Translations under genes and position numbers: made by a program
Assembly: GCF_017114825.1 (NCBI RefSeq)
Contig: NZ_JADEVO010000005.1
Location: 1 to 64,000, forward strand
Length of the DNA: 64,000 nt
Direction: 5' to 3'
DNA from: Pseudomonas gregormendelii
GTDB lineage: Bacteria > Pseudomonadota > Gammaproteobacteria > Pseudomonadales > Pseudomonadaceae
Shown here: one piece after another, positions 35,882 through 45,723 of the stretch
How positions within the stretch are numbered: the stretch's first letter is position 1
How the letters are laid out: each line of letters begins with the position of its first letter
The notes under the pieces: model-generated
What the model was told of the DNA's origin: nothing
Database searches by the model: none
What the model saw: the letters and a program-made list of their open reading frames with translations, nothing else

Positions 35882-36082
35882 ATGCGCATTCAGTTGAACG
35901 GCGAATCCCTTGAACTGCCCGACGGTGAAACCGTTGCGGCCCTGCTCACCCGTCTGGAACTTACCGGACGCCGGGTAGCGGTCGAGCTCAATCTGGACAT
36001 CGTCCCGCGCAGCCAGCATGCCGAAACCACCTTGAACGACGGTGATTCAGTCGAAGTTGTGCACGCCATCGGCGGCGGCTAG
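35882..36082 (+). CDS. thiS: Sulfur carrier protein ThiS
   Basis: 66-residue ubiquitin-like protein that carries sulfur as a C-terminal thiocarboxylate for thiazole synthesis. It starts [20 protein letters not shown] and ends in the required GG (VVHAIGGG). ATG 35882 is chosen to match the family; a longer frame from 35834 adds 16 residues without homology. thiG follows 60 bp downstream. Confidence 0.93.
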   Translation: MRIQLNGESLELPDGETVAALLTRLELTGRRVAVELNLDIVPRSQHAETTLNDGDSVEVVHAIGGG

Positions 36083-36142
36083 TCGCCCGGCCCGCAAGGG
36101 CACAGAATTCTGCAAGAACCTCACCCCAACAGAGGATTTCCC

Positions 36143-36937
36143 ATGAGCATCGTTCGTAGCGACAAGCCCTTCGTCCTGGCCGGTCGTACCTACCAGTCGC
36201 GTTTGCTGGTAGGCACAGGCAAGTACCGTGACATGGAAGAAACCCGCCTGGCCATCGAAGCCTCGGGTGCCGAGATCGTGACCTTCGCCGTGCGCCGTAC
36301 CAACCTCGGCCAGAACCCGGGCGAACCGAACCTGCTTGAAGTCCTGTCGCCGGATCGCTACACCTTCCTGCCGAACACGGCAGGCTGCTTCGATGCCGCC
36401 GAGGCCGTGCGCACCTGTCGGCTGGCCCGGGAGCTGCTGGGCGGCCACAACCTGGTGAAGCTTGAAGTGCTGGCGGACCAGAAAACCCTGTTTCCCAACG
36501 TGATTGAAACCCTGAAGGCTGCCGAAGTGCTGGTCAAGGAAGGTTTTGACGTGATGGTCTACACCAGCGATGACCCGATCATTGCCCGTCAGCTGGCGGA
36601 AATCGGTGTGATCGCGGTGATGCCGCTGGCCGGTCTGATCGGCACGGGACTGGGGATCTGCAACCCTTACAACCTGCAGATCATCCTCGAAGAAGCCAAG
36701 ATTCCCGTACTGGTGGATGCTGGTGTGGGTACCGCTTCCGACGCTACGATTGCCATGGAACTGGGCTGCGAGGCGGTGCTGATGAACTCGGCTATCGCCC
36801 ATGCCCAGCAGCCGGTCATGATGGCCGAAGCCATGAAACATGCGATCGTCGCGGGCCGTCTGGCCTACCTCGCCGGTCGCATGCCGAAAAAACTCTATGC
36901 CAGCGCCTCCTCGCCGCTGGATGGTCTGATCAAGTAA
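36143..36937 (+). CDS. thiG: Thiazole synthase
   Basis: 264-residue TIM-barrel enzyme that condenses deoxyxylulose phosphate, dehydroglycine and ThiS thiocarboxylate into the thiamin thiazole. The Schiff-base lysine is probably K106 in [16 protein letters not shown]. Phosphate-binding loops include [20 protein letters not shown] and [18 protein letters not shown]. It lies downstream of thiS as in P. aeruginosa. Confidence 0.97.
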   Translation: MSIVRSDKPFVLAGRTYQSRLLVGTGKYRDMEETRLAIEASGAEIVTFAVRRTNLGQNPGEPNLLEVLSPDRYTFLPNTAGCFDAAEAVRTCRLARELLGGHNLVKLEVLADQKTLFPNVIETLKAAEVLVKEGFDVMVYTSDDPIIARQLAEIGVIAVMPLAGLIGTGLGICNPYNLQIILEEAKIPVLVDAGVGTASDATIAMELGCEAVLMNSAIAHAQQPVMMAEAMKHAIVAGRLAYLAGRMPKKLYASASSPLDGLIK

Positions 36938-36946
36938 GAGCCATTG

Positions 36947-37672
36947 ATGACTGAATCAAAAGAAACGCCTATCCAGCCGGAAGAAGGCGAAGAGCGCCAA
37001 CACCGACGTATCAAGAGTTTTGTGATGCGCGCCGGGCGCATGACCGAAGGCCAGCAGAAAGGCCTGGAGCAGGGCACGCCACTGTTCGTGCTGCCGCTCG
37101 CCGATGCGCCGGTGGACTTCGATCAAGTGTTTGGCCGCTCTGCGCCGCGCTCCCTGGAAATCGGCTTCGGCATGGGCCATTCCTTGCTGGAAATGGCTGC
37201 GGCTTCGCCGGAGCAGGATTTCATTGGCGTTGAGGTGCACCGTCCGGGTGTTGGCGCGCTGCTCAATGGCGTGCTGACCCAGGGCCTGACCAACCTTCGA
37301 GTCTACGATTGCGATGCGATCGAAGTGCTCAACCGCTGCGTGGCGGATAACAGTCTCGATCGCCTGATGCTGTTTTTCCCTGATCCATGGCACAAGAGTC
37401 GTCACCACAAGCGTCGCATCGTTCAGGCGTCGTTCGCTGAGCTGGTGCGTAGCAAGTTGAAGGTCGGCGGCGTGCTGCACATGGCCACGGACTGGGAGCC
37501 GTACGCCGAGTACATGCTGGAAGTGATGAACGTCGCGCCGGGTTATCGCAACCTGGCCGAAGACGGTAAGTGCGTACCGCGCCCGGCCGAGCGGCCGATC
37601 ACCAAGTTCGAACGCCGTGGCGAACGTCTTGGGCATGGCGTGTGGGATCTGAAGTTCGAAAAGCAGTCCTGA
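36947..37672 (+). CDS. trmB: tRNA (guanine-46 N7)-methyltransferase
   Basis: 241-residue SAM enzyme making m7G46 in the tRNA variable loop. Motifs: [15 protein letters not shown] (SAM), [37 protein letters not shown] (the PDPWxKxRHxKRR signature) and [17 protein letters not shown] 36947 is used; a TTG three bases upstream is in frame. The gap to thiG is 9 bp, so they are probably co-transcribed. Confidence 0.96.
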   Translation: MTESKETPIQPEEGEERQHRRIKSFVMRAGRMTEGQQKGLEQGTPLFVLPLADAPVDFDQVFGRSAPRSLEIGFGMGHSLLEMAAASPEQDFIGVEVHRPGVGALLNGVLTQGLTNLRVYDCDAIEVLNRCVADNSLDRLMLFFPDPWHKSRHHKRRIVQASFAELVRSKLKVGGVLHMATDWEPYAEYMLEVMNVAPGYRNLAEDGKCVPRPAERPITKFERRGERLGHGVWDLKFEKQS

Positions 37673-37688
37673 ACGGTAATACAAAAAC

Positions 37689-37779
37689 CTGTGGGAGCGG
37701 GCTTGCCCGCGACAGTGGTCTGACAGTCAACGTGGATGTTGAATGTTACGGCCTCATCGCGGGCAAGCCCGCTCCCACA
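37689..37779. repeat. REP pair at convergent junction trmB / DUF3392 gene
   Basis: Arms CTGTGGGAGCGGGCTTGCCC and GGGCAAGCCCGCTCCCACA are exact inverted copies of the main REP family. Confidence 0.92.
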
Positions 37780-37800
37780 ATGTTTTGTATGTGCTCAAAT

Positions 37801-38124
37801 TCAGCGGCGGTCGGCCACTACGCCGATGAGCACCAACACCACCAACAACACCGGCGCCAGGCTGTAGTTGTTGAACTGGCTCAGGCCTTTGATGATCCAC
37901 GGCGTGGCGTAGATCAGCGCGAGGCCGCTGCCGACCATGCACACCAAGGCCATCAGCGGGACGCGCAAGGCGCCGGCGATGCTGCCCAGGCGTTGGTCGA
38001 TCCAGCCCTTGATGTCCGCGCCAAACAGCACCAGCAAACAGCCCACCAGCGCCAGAGAGATCTCCGACAGGTTGCTGCGGCTCCAGCGGGAGACGGTGGC
38101 GAGCAGGTCGAGTATCAAATCCAT
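37801..38124 (-). CDS. DUF3392 family small membrane protein
   Basis: 107 residues with three hydrophobic segments: LSEISLALVGCLLVLFGADIKGW, VPLMALVCMVGSGLALIYATPWI and SLAPVLLVVLVLIGVVADRR. DUF3392 proteins are common in gammaproteobacteria without an assigned role. It lies 22 bp downstream of hemW and ends the leftward run that begins at metX. Confidence 0.8.
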   Translation of the reverse strand: MDLILDLLATVSRWSRSNLSEISLALVGCLLVLFGADIKGWIDQRLGSIAGALRVPLMALVCMVGSGLALIYATPWIIKGLSQFNNYSLAPVLLVVLVLIGVVADRR

Positions 38125-38146
38125 TCGTTTTCCCTTAAGGCTGAAA

Positions 38147-39352
38147 TCAGCTCAGAAATTTCTGCAGCAAGTCATTGAGGAACAGTTGCCCGCGCTCGGT
38201 GGCCGCCAGACGTGACGGTTCGACCTGCAACAAGCCGCTTTGTTCGGCCTCGAGGCGGCCTTCGGCGAAGCTTTCCAGACTCAGGCCGGTACGCTCCGGG
38301 TACAGCCGCGATTCGACGCCTTCGGTGAGGCGCAAGGCGTTCATCAGGAACTCGAACGGCATTTCTTCATTGGTCAGCGCTTTCTCGCCCGCCTTGAAGC
38401 TTTTCGCCGGGTTCAGGTAGTCCTTCGGCAGGCGCGTCTTCCAGGTGCGCACGATGCGCCCGTCCGGATGACTGAGCTTGCCGTGAGCGCCGGCGCCGAT
38501 GCCGATGAAGTCACCGAAGCTCCAGTAATTGAGATTGTGCCGCGCCGGGCGCCCGGGTTGGGCATACGCCGAGACTTCGTATTGCGCGTAACCGTGCTCG
38601 GCGAGCAACGCCTGGCCGGCTTCCTGAATGTCCCACAGTGTGTCGTCTTCCGGCAGCGTCGGCGGCTGGTTCCAGAACACCGTGTTCGGTTCCAGGGTCA
38701 GTTGGTACCAGGACAGGTGAGTCGGCTTAAGGGCGATGGCCTGGCGCAGGTCACTCAACGCATCGTCCAGGGACTGATCGGGCAAGCCGTGCATCAGGTC
38801 CAGGTTGAAGTTGTCGAACCCGGCCTGACGCGCCATGCCGGCAGCGCGGAGGGCTTCGTCACCGTTATGAATGCGGCCCAGGGCCTTGAGTTTCTCTTCC
38901 TGGAAGCTCTGGACGCCGATCGACAGGCGATTGATGCCCAGCGCGCGGTAAGCCATGAACTTTTCCTGCTCGAAGGTCCCGGGATTGGCTTCCAGAGTGA
39001 TTTCGATGTCTGCGGCGAACGTTATGCGCTGCTCGACGCCCTTGAGCAGTCGGCCCAGGGCCGCAGCGCTGAACAGGCTCGGCGTGCCACCGCCAAAGAA
39101 GATCGAACTCAGCTCGCGGCCATACACCGCGTGCAGATCCTGATCGAGATCGGCCAGCAAGGCATCGACGTATTCCTCTTCCGGCAGCACCGGGCTGGCC
39201 GTGTGGGAATTGAAGTCGCAATAAGGGCATTTGCGTACACACCACGGGATGTGGATGTACAGCGCCAGGGGCGGCAGTACGGCAAGCGCTGCCCGAGGCG
39301 GTTGTGCAGCGCCGCCGTAAATCAGCGGCGATGCGGAGGAGTCGTGGGTCAT
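38147..39352 (-). CDS. hemW: Radical SAM heme chaperone HemW
   Basis: 401 residues. The radical SAM cluster motif [10 protein letters not shown] has cysteines at 38, 42 and 45. The residue after is F rather than the extra cysteine of coproporphyrinogen dehydrogenase HemN, so HemW is the better call despite frequent HemN-like labels. HemW binds heme and delivers it to respiratory proteins. A C-terminal HemN-type winged region follows ([20 protein letters not shown]). The start overlaps the rdgB stop by 4 bp. Confidence 0.92.
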   Translation of the reverse strand: MTHDSSASPLIYGGAAQPPRAALAVLPPLALYIHIPWCVRKCPYCDFNSHTASPVLPEEEYVDALLADLDQDLHAVYGRELSSIFFGGGTPSLFSAAALGRLLKGVEQRITFAADIEITLEANPGTFEQEKFMAYRALGINRLSIGVQSFQEEKLKALGRIHNGDEALRAAGMARQAGFDNFNLDLMHGLPDQSLDDALSDLRQAIALKPTHLSWYQLTLEPNTVFWNQPPTLPEDDTLWDIQEAGQALLAEHGYAQYEVSAYAQPGRPARHNLNYWSFGDFIGIGAGAHGKLSHPDGRIVRTWKTRLPKDYLNPAKSFKAGEKALTNEEMPFEFLMNALRLTEGVESRLYPERTGLSLESFAEGRLEAEQSGLLQVEPSRLAATERGQLFLNDLLQKFLS

Positions 39353-39945
39353 TTCAAGCCCAGACGCAGGCGCAGCAGTTCCATTGCACGGGCGCGGTGG
39401 CTGATCAGGTTCTTGTCGCCAGGGCTCAGCTCTGCGCTGGAGCAGTCGCGTTCCGGCACCCAGAACAGCGGATCATAGCCAAAACCATGCTCGCCACTGG
39501 CCTGGGTCAGGATGCGCCCTTGCCACAAGCCTTCGCAGAGTATCGGCAGCGGATCATCGGCGTGCCGCACCAGGGCCAGTACACAGACGAATTGCGCGCC
39601 GCGTTCGGTTTCAGGTACGTCTTTCAAGGCGTCGAGCAGCTTGGCGTTGTTCGCCTCATCGCCTTGGCCATCAGCGTAACGGGCCGAATAGATGCCCGGT
39701 GCGCCACCGAGGAAGTCCACTGCCAGGCCCGAATCATCGGCCAGTGCCGGCAGGCCGGAGATGCGCGCGGCGTTGCGGGCCTTGAGAATGGCATTCTCGA
39801 CAAACGACAGGCCGGTTTCTTCAGGCTCGACAGTGCTGAATTCGCCGATCGAGCGCAATTGCACCGAATCGCCGAGCATGGCCTGGAGTTCCTTGAGTTT
39901 GCCGGCGTTGTGGCTGGCCAGTACGAGTTGGGTGAAGTTCATCAT
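39349..39945 (-). CDS. rdgB: XTP/dITP pyrophosphatase (RdgB/HAM1)
   Basis: 198-residue housekeeping NTP pyrophosphatase that removes dITP and XTP from the pool. Family motifs: [18 protein letters not shown] (substrate-binding SHNxxK), [22 protein letters not shown] and [12 protein letters not shown]. It overlaps the DUF4426 gene upstream (ATGATG at 39945) and hemW downstream. Confidence 0.96.
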   Translation of the reverse strand: MMNFTQLVLASHNAGKLKELQAMLGDSVQLRSIGEFSTVEPEETGLSFVENAILKARNAARISGLPALADDSGLAVDFLGGAPGIYSARYADGQGDEANNAKLLDALKDVPETERGAQFVCVLALVRHADDPLPILCEGLWQGRILTQASGEHGFGYDPLFWVPERDCSSAELSPGDKNLISHRARAMELLRLRLGLK

Positions 39946-40376
39946 TGGCCGGGGAAAAGCTCTTGGTTGAAATTGATGGTGTTGATTTTATCGCCAGTCT
40001 GCACCTGAATATTAAAGGTGCGGGTCTCCTGCTGATCGACCGGGTATTGGGCGATATAGTAAATCGCACCCTGTTCGGTGATCTGGCGGAAGTTGAGCTT
40101 TACGCTCTGGCTGGTCAGGTCCTTGATGGTGCCGCTGACCTGGGCCATCAGCGGCTTGCCGTCCTTGAGCACCGAAATGTTGATCACGCCCTGGTTCTTG
40201 CTGCGGGTCAGTTCCGCGGCTTTGGCAATGTCCGGCGTCAGGAAGGTGGAATTGAAGGTGTTGTAATGCACCGTCACGTCACCGAATTTTTCCTGGCGTT
40301 CACCCTTGATGGCGTCGGCGGCCATGGCGGTCACGCTCAGGCAGGCAGTAAATAGAAACAGCGCTAGACGACCCAT
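39942..40376 (-). CDS. DUF4426 family exported protein
   Basis: 144-residue protein with a Sec signal ([21 protein letters not shown], cleavage near residue 20). The mature part is a small beta-rich domain ([42 protein letters not shown]). ATG 40376 has a GGAG box. Its location between metW and rdgB is conserved in Pseudomonas, from memory. The function is unknown. Confidence 0.8.
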   Translation of the reverse strand: MGRLALFLFTACLSVTAMAADAIKGERQEKFGDVTVHYNTFNSTFLTPDIAKAAELTRSKNQGVINISVLKDGKPLMAQVSGTIKDLTSQSVKLNFRQITEQGAIYYIAQYPVDQQETRTFNIQVQTGDKINTINFNQELFPGQ

Positions 40377-40402
40377 GTTGGTTCTCCTCGAAATGTCGTG
40401 TT

Positions 40403-41023
40403 TCACACCGCGATCTTGTGATCCTGCAGGCCGGGGCTGCTGACGCGGTAGATGCCGATTTCACCTAATAGATTAGGCCATAGCTTGCTGGCCCACCCGT
40501 GGCGATGCTGTTGATCGACAGCCAGCCGATCAATGACCTTGGCTTCACGTTCGCGACACAACTCTTCAAAGTCGCCGAAAGTGCAGAAGTGGATGTTCGG
40601 CGTGTTGTACCAAGTGTATGGCAGGAAATCGGAAACGGGCATCCGCCCCTTGCTCGCGAGGTACCAGCGGCAGCGCCAGTGGCCGAAATTCGGGAAGGTG
40701 ATGATGCACTGGCGACCGACCCGCAGCATCTCGTCGAGGATTCGGTCCGGGTAGTGCACCGCCTGCAACGCCTGGGTCATGACCACGATGTCGAAACTGT
40801 TGCTGGCGAAGTTGCCCAGGCCCTTGTCCAGGTCCTGCTCGATGACGTTGATGCCTTTGGCGACGCATTCGGCAATATTGTCCGGGTCGTTTTCCAGCCC
40901 GTAGCCGGTCACCTGCTTGTTGTCGCGCAGCCAGGTCAGCAGTTCACCGTCGCCGCAACCCAGGTCGAGTACGCGGCTGCCGGCGGGGATCCATTCCTGG
41001 ATGATTTCCAGATCGGCTCTCAT
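40403..41023 (-). CDS. metW: Methionine biosynthesis protein MetW
   Basis: 206-residue SAM-methyltransferase-like protein: VLDLGCGDGELLTWLRDN, SFDIVVMTQALQAVHYPDRILDEMLRVGR. In Pseudomonas MetW is needed together with MetX for homoserine acylation. It lies 7 bp downstream of metX, so they form one transcript. Confidence 0.93.
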   Translation of the reverse strand: MRADLEIIQEWIPAGSRVLDLGCGDGELLTWLRDNKQVTGYGLENDPDNIAECVAKGINVIEQDLDKGLGNFASNSFDIVVMTQALQAVHYPDRILDEMLRVGRQCIITFPNFGHWRCRWYLASKGRMPVSDFLPYTWYNTPNIHFCTFGDFEELCREREAKVIDRLAVDQQHRHGWASKLWPNLLGEIGIYRVSSPGLQDHKIAV

Positions 41024-41030
41024 GATGTCC

Positions 41031-42170
41031 TCAAAGCGAAATTCGGTTCATGTAGTTGCTGAACGCCTGCAGGTAACGCGGAATCGGAATCAGGAAGGCG
41101 TCGTGGCCTTGCGGAGCGTCGATCTCGAGGTAGCACACGTCTTTCTTGGCGGCCATCAGCGCATCCACCAGCTCCCGCGAGCGGGCAGGGGAGAAGCGCC
41201 AGTCGGTGGTGAACGACATCACGCAGAATTTGGCCTGGGCGTTGGCGAAGGTTTTCGCCAGGTCGTCGTCGAAATTCGCCGCAGGATCGAAGTAGTCCAG
41301 CGCCTTGGTCATCAACAGATAGGTGTTGGCGTCGAAGCGGCCGGAAAACTCCTCCCCCTGGTAACGCAAGTAGCTTTCAACCTGGAACTCGACGCTGTGG
41401 AAGTCGTAGTTGAGCTTTTCACTTTTCAGGCCGCGGCCGAATTTCTCGCCCATGGAGTCATCGGAAAGATAAGTGATGTGCCCGACCATCCGTGCCAGCA
41501 TCAAGCCGCGCTTGGGGATTACGCCTGCTTCCTGGAACGAGCCACCGTGGAATTCGGGGTCGGTCAGGATAGCCTGGCGCGCCACTTCGTTGAACGCGAT
41601 GTTCTGTGCCGACAACTTGGGGGCCGAGGCGATTGCCAGGCAGTGCCGGATGCGATCGGGGTAGGTAATGCTCCATTGCATCGCCTGCATGCCGCCCAGG
41701 CTGCCGCCGATCACGGCGGCCCATTGGTTGATGCCGAGCACGTCCGCCAGGCGTGCCTGGCTGTGCACCCAATCCTCTACCGTGAGCACCGGGAAGTCGG
41801 CTCCAAATGGCTTGCCGGTCTCCGGGTTGATGCTGCTCGGGCCGGTGGAGCCATTGCAGCCGCCCAGGTTGTTCAGGCTGACGACAAAAAATTTAGTCGT
41901 ATCAATGGGCTTGCCGGGGCCGATGCAGCTGTCCCACCAACCGGGTTTGCGGTCGTCGGGGCTGTGGAAACCGGCGGCGTGGTGGTGGCCGGACAAGGCG
42001 TGGCAGATCAGCACGGCGTTACTCGCCGTGGCGTTCAGCGTGCCGTAGGTTTCGTAGATCAGGTCATAGGCTGGAAGCGAACGGCCACAGGCCAGGGCCA
42101 GGGGTTCACTGAAGTGCGCCACTTGCGGCGTCACCAGGCCAACAGAATCGGCGGGAAAGGCAGTTGGCAT
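41031..42170 (-). CDS. metX: Homoserine O-acyltransferase (succinyltransferase type in Pseudomonas)
   Basis: First committed step of methionine synthesis. The 379-residue alpha/beta-hydrolase-fold enzyme has the nucleophile motif [12 protein letters not shown], the aspartate in [10 protein letters not shown] and histidine in [12 protein letters not shown]. In Pseudomonas, MetX enzymes are reported to use succinyl-CoA (MetXS); acyl specificity cannot be read with certainty here. No SAM riboswitch was recognised in the 193 bp upstream, which mostly holds a REP pair. Confidence 0.93.
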   Translation of the reverse strand: MPTAFPADSVGLVTPQVAHFSEPLALACGRSLPAYDLIYETYGTLNATASNAVLICHALSGHHHAAGFHSPDDRKPGWWDSCIGPGKPIDTTKFFVVSLNNLGGCNGSTGPSSINPETGKPFGADFPVLTVEDWVHSQARLADVLGINQWAAVIGGSLGGMQAMQWSITYPDRIRHCLAIASAPKLSAQNIAFNEVARQAILTDPEFHGGSFQEAGVIPKRGLMLARMVGHITYLSDDSMGEKFGRGLKSEKLNYDFHSVEFQVESYLRYQGEEFSGRFDANTYLLMTKALDYFDPAANFDDDLAKTFANAQAKFCVMSFTTDWRFSPARSRELVDALMAAKKDVCYLEIDAPQGHDAFLIPIPRYLQAFSNYMNRISL

Positions 42171-42271
42171 CGACCCTGCTCTCGTTGAAATGAGGCGTAA
42201 GTCTAAAGACCGGTGGGGTTAGCGGCAAGCAAAGGCCGGGGCTGTTTGTTACTTGTCATACCGAGGCGTTG

Positions 42272-42337
42272 CCATCGCGGGCAAGCCTTGCTCCCACAAG
42301 TCTGCACTTTACCTGTGGGAGCGGGCTTGCTCGCGAA
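42272..42337. repeat. REP pair between yggT and metX
   Basis: Arms CATCGCGGGCAAGCCTTGCT and GAGCGGGCTTGCTCGCGAAG, partly degenerate, lie upstream of metX and downstream of the yggT transcription unit. Confidence 0.88.
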
Positions 42338-42363
42338 GAACGATACTGCAGTGAGCCTGGGAG

Positions 42364-42954
42364 TTAGATGAGCAAGCGCAGGATCTGCGGCATCATCGTC
42401 ATCTCGGCCAGGTTGTTGATGACCAGCATGTCGATCAGCTTCAACACCATGAAGGCGAGGATCGGCGAGATATCCAGGCCGCCGAGGTTTGGCAGGATCT
42501 TGCGGAACGGTGCAAGGGCCGGTTCGCAGATCTGGTTGACCAGCTCGGCGCCAGGGTTGTGGCTACCCGGTGCAACCCACGACAGGATCACACTGATGAT
42601 CAGGGCAAAGAAGAAAATCTTCAGGAACAGCGCGGTCACGCCGATCAGCGACCAGATCAGCAGTTGCAGCGGGTTGCCGGTCGTGCCGTAGGTCAGCAGC
42701 AGTGTCAGCGCCATCAGTGCCAATTGCACCAGGATCGCCAGCACCAGGGACGACATGTCCAGGCCAAACATGCTCGGGATAATCCGGCGCAGGGGCTTGA
42801 GCAGCGGTTGGGTGGCTTTTACCGCGAATTGACAGAGCGGGTTATAGAAGTTCGCCCGCACCAGTTGCAGCACGAAACGCAACAGTACGATCAGCAGATA
42901 CAGACTGCCGAGGGTTTGCAGCACGTAGACCGCTGCAGTGTTCAATCCAATCAT
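42364..42954 (-). CDS. yggT: YggT family membrane protein
   Basis: 196 residues with two YGGT domains: LGSLYLLIVLLRFVLQLVRANFYNPL and later FFFALIISVILSWVAPGSHNPG. The NPL and NPGAELVNQICEPALAPFRKILP motifs are typical. It is an integral membrane protein of unclear role, commonly encoded with proC and yggS as here (10 bp after proC). Confidence 0.92.
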   Translation of the reverse strand: MIGLNTAAVYVLQTLGSLYLLIVLLRFVLQLVRANFYNPLCQFAVKATQPLLKPLRRIIPSMFGLDMSSLVLAILVQLALMALTLLLTYGTTGNPLQLLIWSLIGVTALFLKIFFFALIISVILSWVAPGSHNPGAELVNQICEPALAPFRKILPNLGGLDISPILAFMVLKLIDMLVINNLAEMTMMPQILRLLI

Positions 42955-42964
42955 GTAAGGCTCC

Positions 42965-43783
42965 TTATTGACCCAATTGTTCGGCCATTTCGGCCGAGCG
43001 GTGCGCAGCGGCGCCGAGTGCTTTTTCTACCAGCGCTTCAAAGCCGCCAGCCTGGAACGACTTGATTGCAGCTTCGGTGGTACCTGCAGGGGAAGTCACG
43101 CGGCGACGCAATTCAGCCGCGTCGACGTCACTGGCAACCGCCATGTGCGCAGCGCCCAAGGCCGTTTGCACGGTCAGTTGAGCGGCGATATCTGCTGGCA
43201 GGCCGAGTTTCACGCCGGCAGCGGTCATCGCTTCAATCAGCAGAAAGAAGTACGCCGGGCCGCTGCCGGACACCGCAGTGACCGCGTCCAGCTGCTGTTC
43301 TTCGTCAAGCCACAGGGCGATGCCGACGGCGGACAGCAACTCTTCGGCTTGCTGGCGTTGCTCGGCGCTGACTTCGGCCGTAGCGAACAACCCGCTCACA
43401 CCCTGGCGCAGCAGCGCCGGGGTATTGGGCATGCAGCGCACGATAGGCTGTGCGCCGAGCCAGTTGTTCATGCTGGCGCAGGTAATGCCGGCAGCGATGG
43501 ACACCACCAGTTGGTTCGGCTTCAGGTTCGGGCGAATCGCTTCGCACACGGCCTTCATCGCCTGGGGTTTGACCGCCAGGACGACCACTTCGGCGTCTTT
43601 GATCGCCTCGGCGTTGTCGGCAAATACAGCAATGCCGTGTTCAGCGGCGACTTTCGAGCGGGTTTCAGCGCCCGGATCGCTGGCGCGGATCAGCTCGGCT
43701 TCCAGACCTTTGGCGCGCAGGCCGCCGATCAGGCTGGCGGCCATGTTGCCGGCACCGATAAAGGCAATACGAGTCTTGCTCAT
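42965..43783 (-). CDS. proC: Pyrroline-5-carboxylate reductase
   Basis: Last step of proline synthesis. 272 residues with NAD(P)-binding IAFIGAGNMAASLIGGLRAKG and the signature VSGSGPAYFFLLIEAMTAAGVKLGLPADIAAQL. The C-terminal VTSPAGTTEAAIKSF motif is intact. It sits between yggS (24 bp upstream) and yggT. Confidence 0.96.
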   Translation of the reverse strand: MSKTRIAFIGAGNMAASLIGGLRAKGLEAELIRASDPGAETRSKVAAEHGIAVFADNAEAIKDAEVVVLAVKPQAMKAVCEAIRPNLKPNQLVVSIAAGITCASMNNWLGAQPIVRCMPNTPALLRQGVSGLFATAEVSAEQRQQAEELLSAVGIALWLDEEQQLDAVTAVSGSGPAYFFLLIEAMTAAGVKLGLPADIAAQLTVQTALGAAHMAVASDVDAAELRRRVTSPAGTTEAAIKSFQAGGFEALVEKALGAAAHRSAEMAEQLGQ

Positions 43784-43807
43784 GTCAGGTCCTTACAAAG
43801 AGAGCCA

Positions 43808-44500
43808 TCAAGGCTGCATTGGTTGAGAGCCGCGGGCGCCAAACAGGGCCGTACCGATACGGACCCAGGTGGCGCCCATGGCGATGGCCGACTCGAGGTC
43901 GTGGCTCATGCCCATGGAAAGTGTGTCGAGCGGCAGGTTCAAACTGGCTTGCAGTTGCTGTACGGCAGCAAAGGCGGCGTCCTGGGCGGCGCGATCTTCA
44001 GTTGGCTCGGGAATCGCCATCAGCCCGCGCAAGCGGATGCGCGGCAATTGGCTGATGGCTTGCGCCAGCGCCGGCAGATCTTCAGGGGTGCAGCCGGATT
44101 TGCTGGCTTCACCGCTGACGTTGACCTGGATGCAGATATTCAGTGGAGGCAAATCGGCGGGACGTTGCTCGGACAGGCGTTGTGCGATTTTCAAGCGATC
44201 CACGGAATGCACCCAGGCGAAGTGCTCGGCGATAGCGCGAGTCTTGTTCGATTGAATGGGGCCGATGAAGTGCCAGATCAAGGGCAGGTCGGCCAATTCG
44301 AGCTGTTTGCCCAGGGCTTCCTGCAGATAGTTCTCGCCGAAGTCGCAGATCCCGGCGGCGTGTGCTTCGCGCAACGCTTCGGCGGGCTTGGTCTTGCTCA
44401 CGGCGAGCAACTGCACGCTGTGCTCGTCGCGGTGAGCGGCTTGGGCCGCAGCATGGATGCGCGAACTAACCTGTGCGATGTTGTCTGCTATCGTGGACAT
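43808..44500 (-). CDS. yggS: Pyridoxal-phosphate homeostasis protein (YggS/PLPBP)
   Basis: 230-residue TIM-barrel PLP-binding protein with no known catalysis; it buffers PLP and affects amino-acid pools. The PLP lysine lies in LLAVSKTKPAEALREA. IWHFIGPIQSNKTRAIAEHF and LSMGMSHDLESAIAMGATWVRIGTALFG are family hallmarks. It is divergent from pilT with a 57 bp gap and heads the yggS-proC-yggT run. Confidence 0.94.
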   Translation of the reverse strand: MSTIADNIAQVSSRIHAAAQAAHRDEHSVQLLAVSKTKPAEALREAHAAGICDFGENYLQEALGKQLELADLPLIWHFIGPIQSNKTRAIAEHFAWVHSVDRLKIAQRLSEQRPADLPPLNICIQVNVSGEASKSGCTPEDLPALAQAISQLPRIRLRGLMAIPEPTEDRAAQDAAFAAVQQLQASLNLPLDTLSMGMSHDLESAIAMGATWVRIGTALFGARGSQPMQP

Positions 44501-44557
44501 TCAAGAGGCGCCAGCGGTTCTGAGGTTGGCGGCATTCTACTGGAATTGAGGAGCGCT

Positions 44558-45592
44558 ATGGATATCACTGAGCTGCTGGCCTTCAGCGCCAAACAGGGCG
44601 CGTCCGACCTGCACTTGTCCGCCGGCCTGCCACCGATGATTCGCGTCGATGGCGATGTACGCCGCATCAACTTGCCTGCCCTGGACCACAAACAGGTGCA
44701 GGAGCTCATCTACGCGATCATGAACGACACCCAGCGGATGGATTTCGAGAAGCATCTGGAGACCGACTTTTCCTTTGATGTGCCCGGCGTGGCGCGCTTT
44801 CGCGTCAATGTCTTCAACCAGAACCGCGGCGCTGGTGCGGTTTTTCGTACCATTCCCTCAAAAGTCCTGAGCATGGATGACCTGGGCATGGGGGAGGTAT
44901 TTCGCAAAATCACCGAGGCCCCGCGCGGCCTGGTGTTGGTGACCGGGCCTACCGGCTCCGGCAAGTCGACCACCCTCGCGGCCATGATCGATTACCTGAA
45001 CAACCATCGTCATCACCATATCCTAACCATTGAGGACCCTATCGAATTCGTTCACGAATCACGCAAATGCCTGATCAATCAGCGCGAAGTTCACCGTGAT
45101 ACCCGAAGCTTTGCCACGGCCCTGCGCTCGGCCCTGCGCGAGGACCCGGACGTGATTCTGGTGGGTGAAATGCGCGATCTGGAGACTATTCGGCTGGCCT
45201 TGACGGCGGCGGAAACCGGGCATCTGGTGTTTGGCACGCTGCACACCACGTCGGCGGCGAAAACCATCGACCGGGTGGTGGACGTGTTTCCGGGAGACGA
45301 GAAGTCGATGGTGCGTTCGATGCTCTCCGAGTCCCTGCTGGCCGTGGTCTCGCAGGCGCTGATCAAGAAAGTCGGTGGCGGCCGGGTTGCCGCGCACGAG
45401 ATCATGATAGGAACGTCGGCGATCCGTAACCTGATCCGTGAGGACAAGGTGGCGCAGATGTATTCGTCGATTCAGACCGGCGCGTCGTTGGGGATGCAGA
45501 CGCTGGATATGTGCTTGAAGGATCTGGTCAACAAAGGGCTGATCAGCCGCGAGCATGCGCGGGAGAAGGCGCGGTTGCCGGATAACTTCTGA
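44558..45592 (+). CDS. pilT: Type IV pilus retraction ATPase PilT
   Basis: 344-residue hexameric ATPase that powers pilus retraction and twitching. Walker A is GPTGSGKST. The Asp box and Walker B lie in RSALREDPDVILVGEMRDLETIRLALTAAE. The His box contains GTLHTTSAAKTIDRVVDVFP. The PilT-specific AIRNLIRE motif is present near the C-terminus. ATG 44558 has a GAGGAG box. In P. aeruginosa pilU follows; here a convergent NlpC/P60 gene follows instead. Confidence 0.97.
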   Translation: MDITELLAFSAKQGASDLHLSAGLPPMIRVDGDVRRINLPALDHKQVQELIYAIMNDTQRMDFEKHLETDFSFDVPGVARFRVNVFNQNRGAGAVFRTIPSKVLSMDDLGMGEVFRKITEAPRGLVLVTGPTGSGKSTTLAAMIDYLNNHRHHHILTIEDPIEFVHESRKCLINQREVHRDTRSFATALRSALREDPDVILVGEMRDLETIRLALTAAETGHLVFGTLHTTSAAKTIDRVVDVFPGDEKSMVRSMLSESLLAVVSQALIKKVGGGRVAAHEIMIGTSAIRNLIREDKVAQMYSSIQTGASLGMQTLDMCLKDLVNKGLISREHAREKARLPDNF

Positions 45593-45620
45593 GGGAGATT
45601 GGTGGCGCTTTCAAGTATGC

Positions 45621-45687
45621 CATCGCGAGCAGGCCCGCTCCCACAGCGGAATGCATTCCAACGTGGGAGCGAGCCTGCTCGCGATAG
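45621..45687. repeat. REP pair at convergent junction pilT / NlpC-P60 gene
   Basis: Arms CATCGCGAGCAGGCCCGCTC and GAGCGAGCCTGCTCGCGAT flank a short centre. Confidence 0.9.
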
Positions 45688-45723
45688 GGCCGTAATGTCC
45701 GGCGAAGATGTTTTGGCTTCAGA

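Noticed and set aside
42171-42363. Possible SAM-responsive riboswitch upstream of metX
   Set aside because: Most of the region is a REP pair. I could not recognise a SAM-II or other SAM aptamer core.
42968-44557. Long in-frame extension upstream of pilT
   Set aside because: PilT homology begins exactly at ATG 44558, which has a GAGGAG box. The extension lies antisense to proC and yggS.
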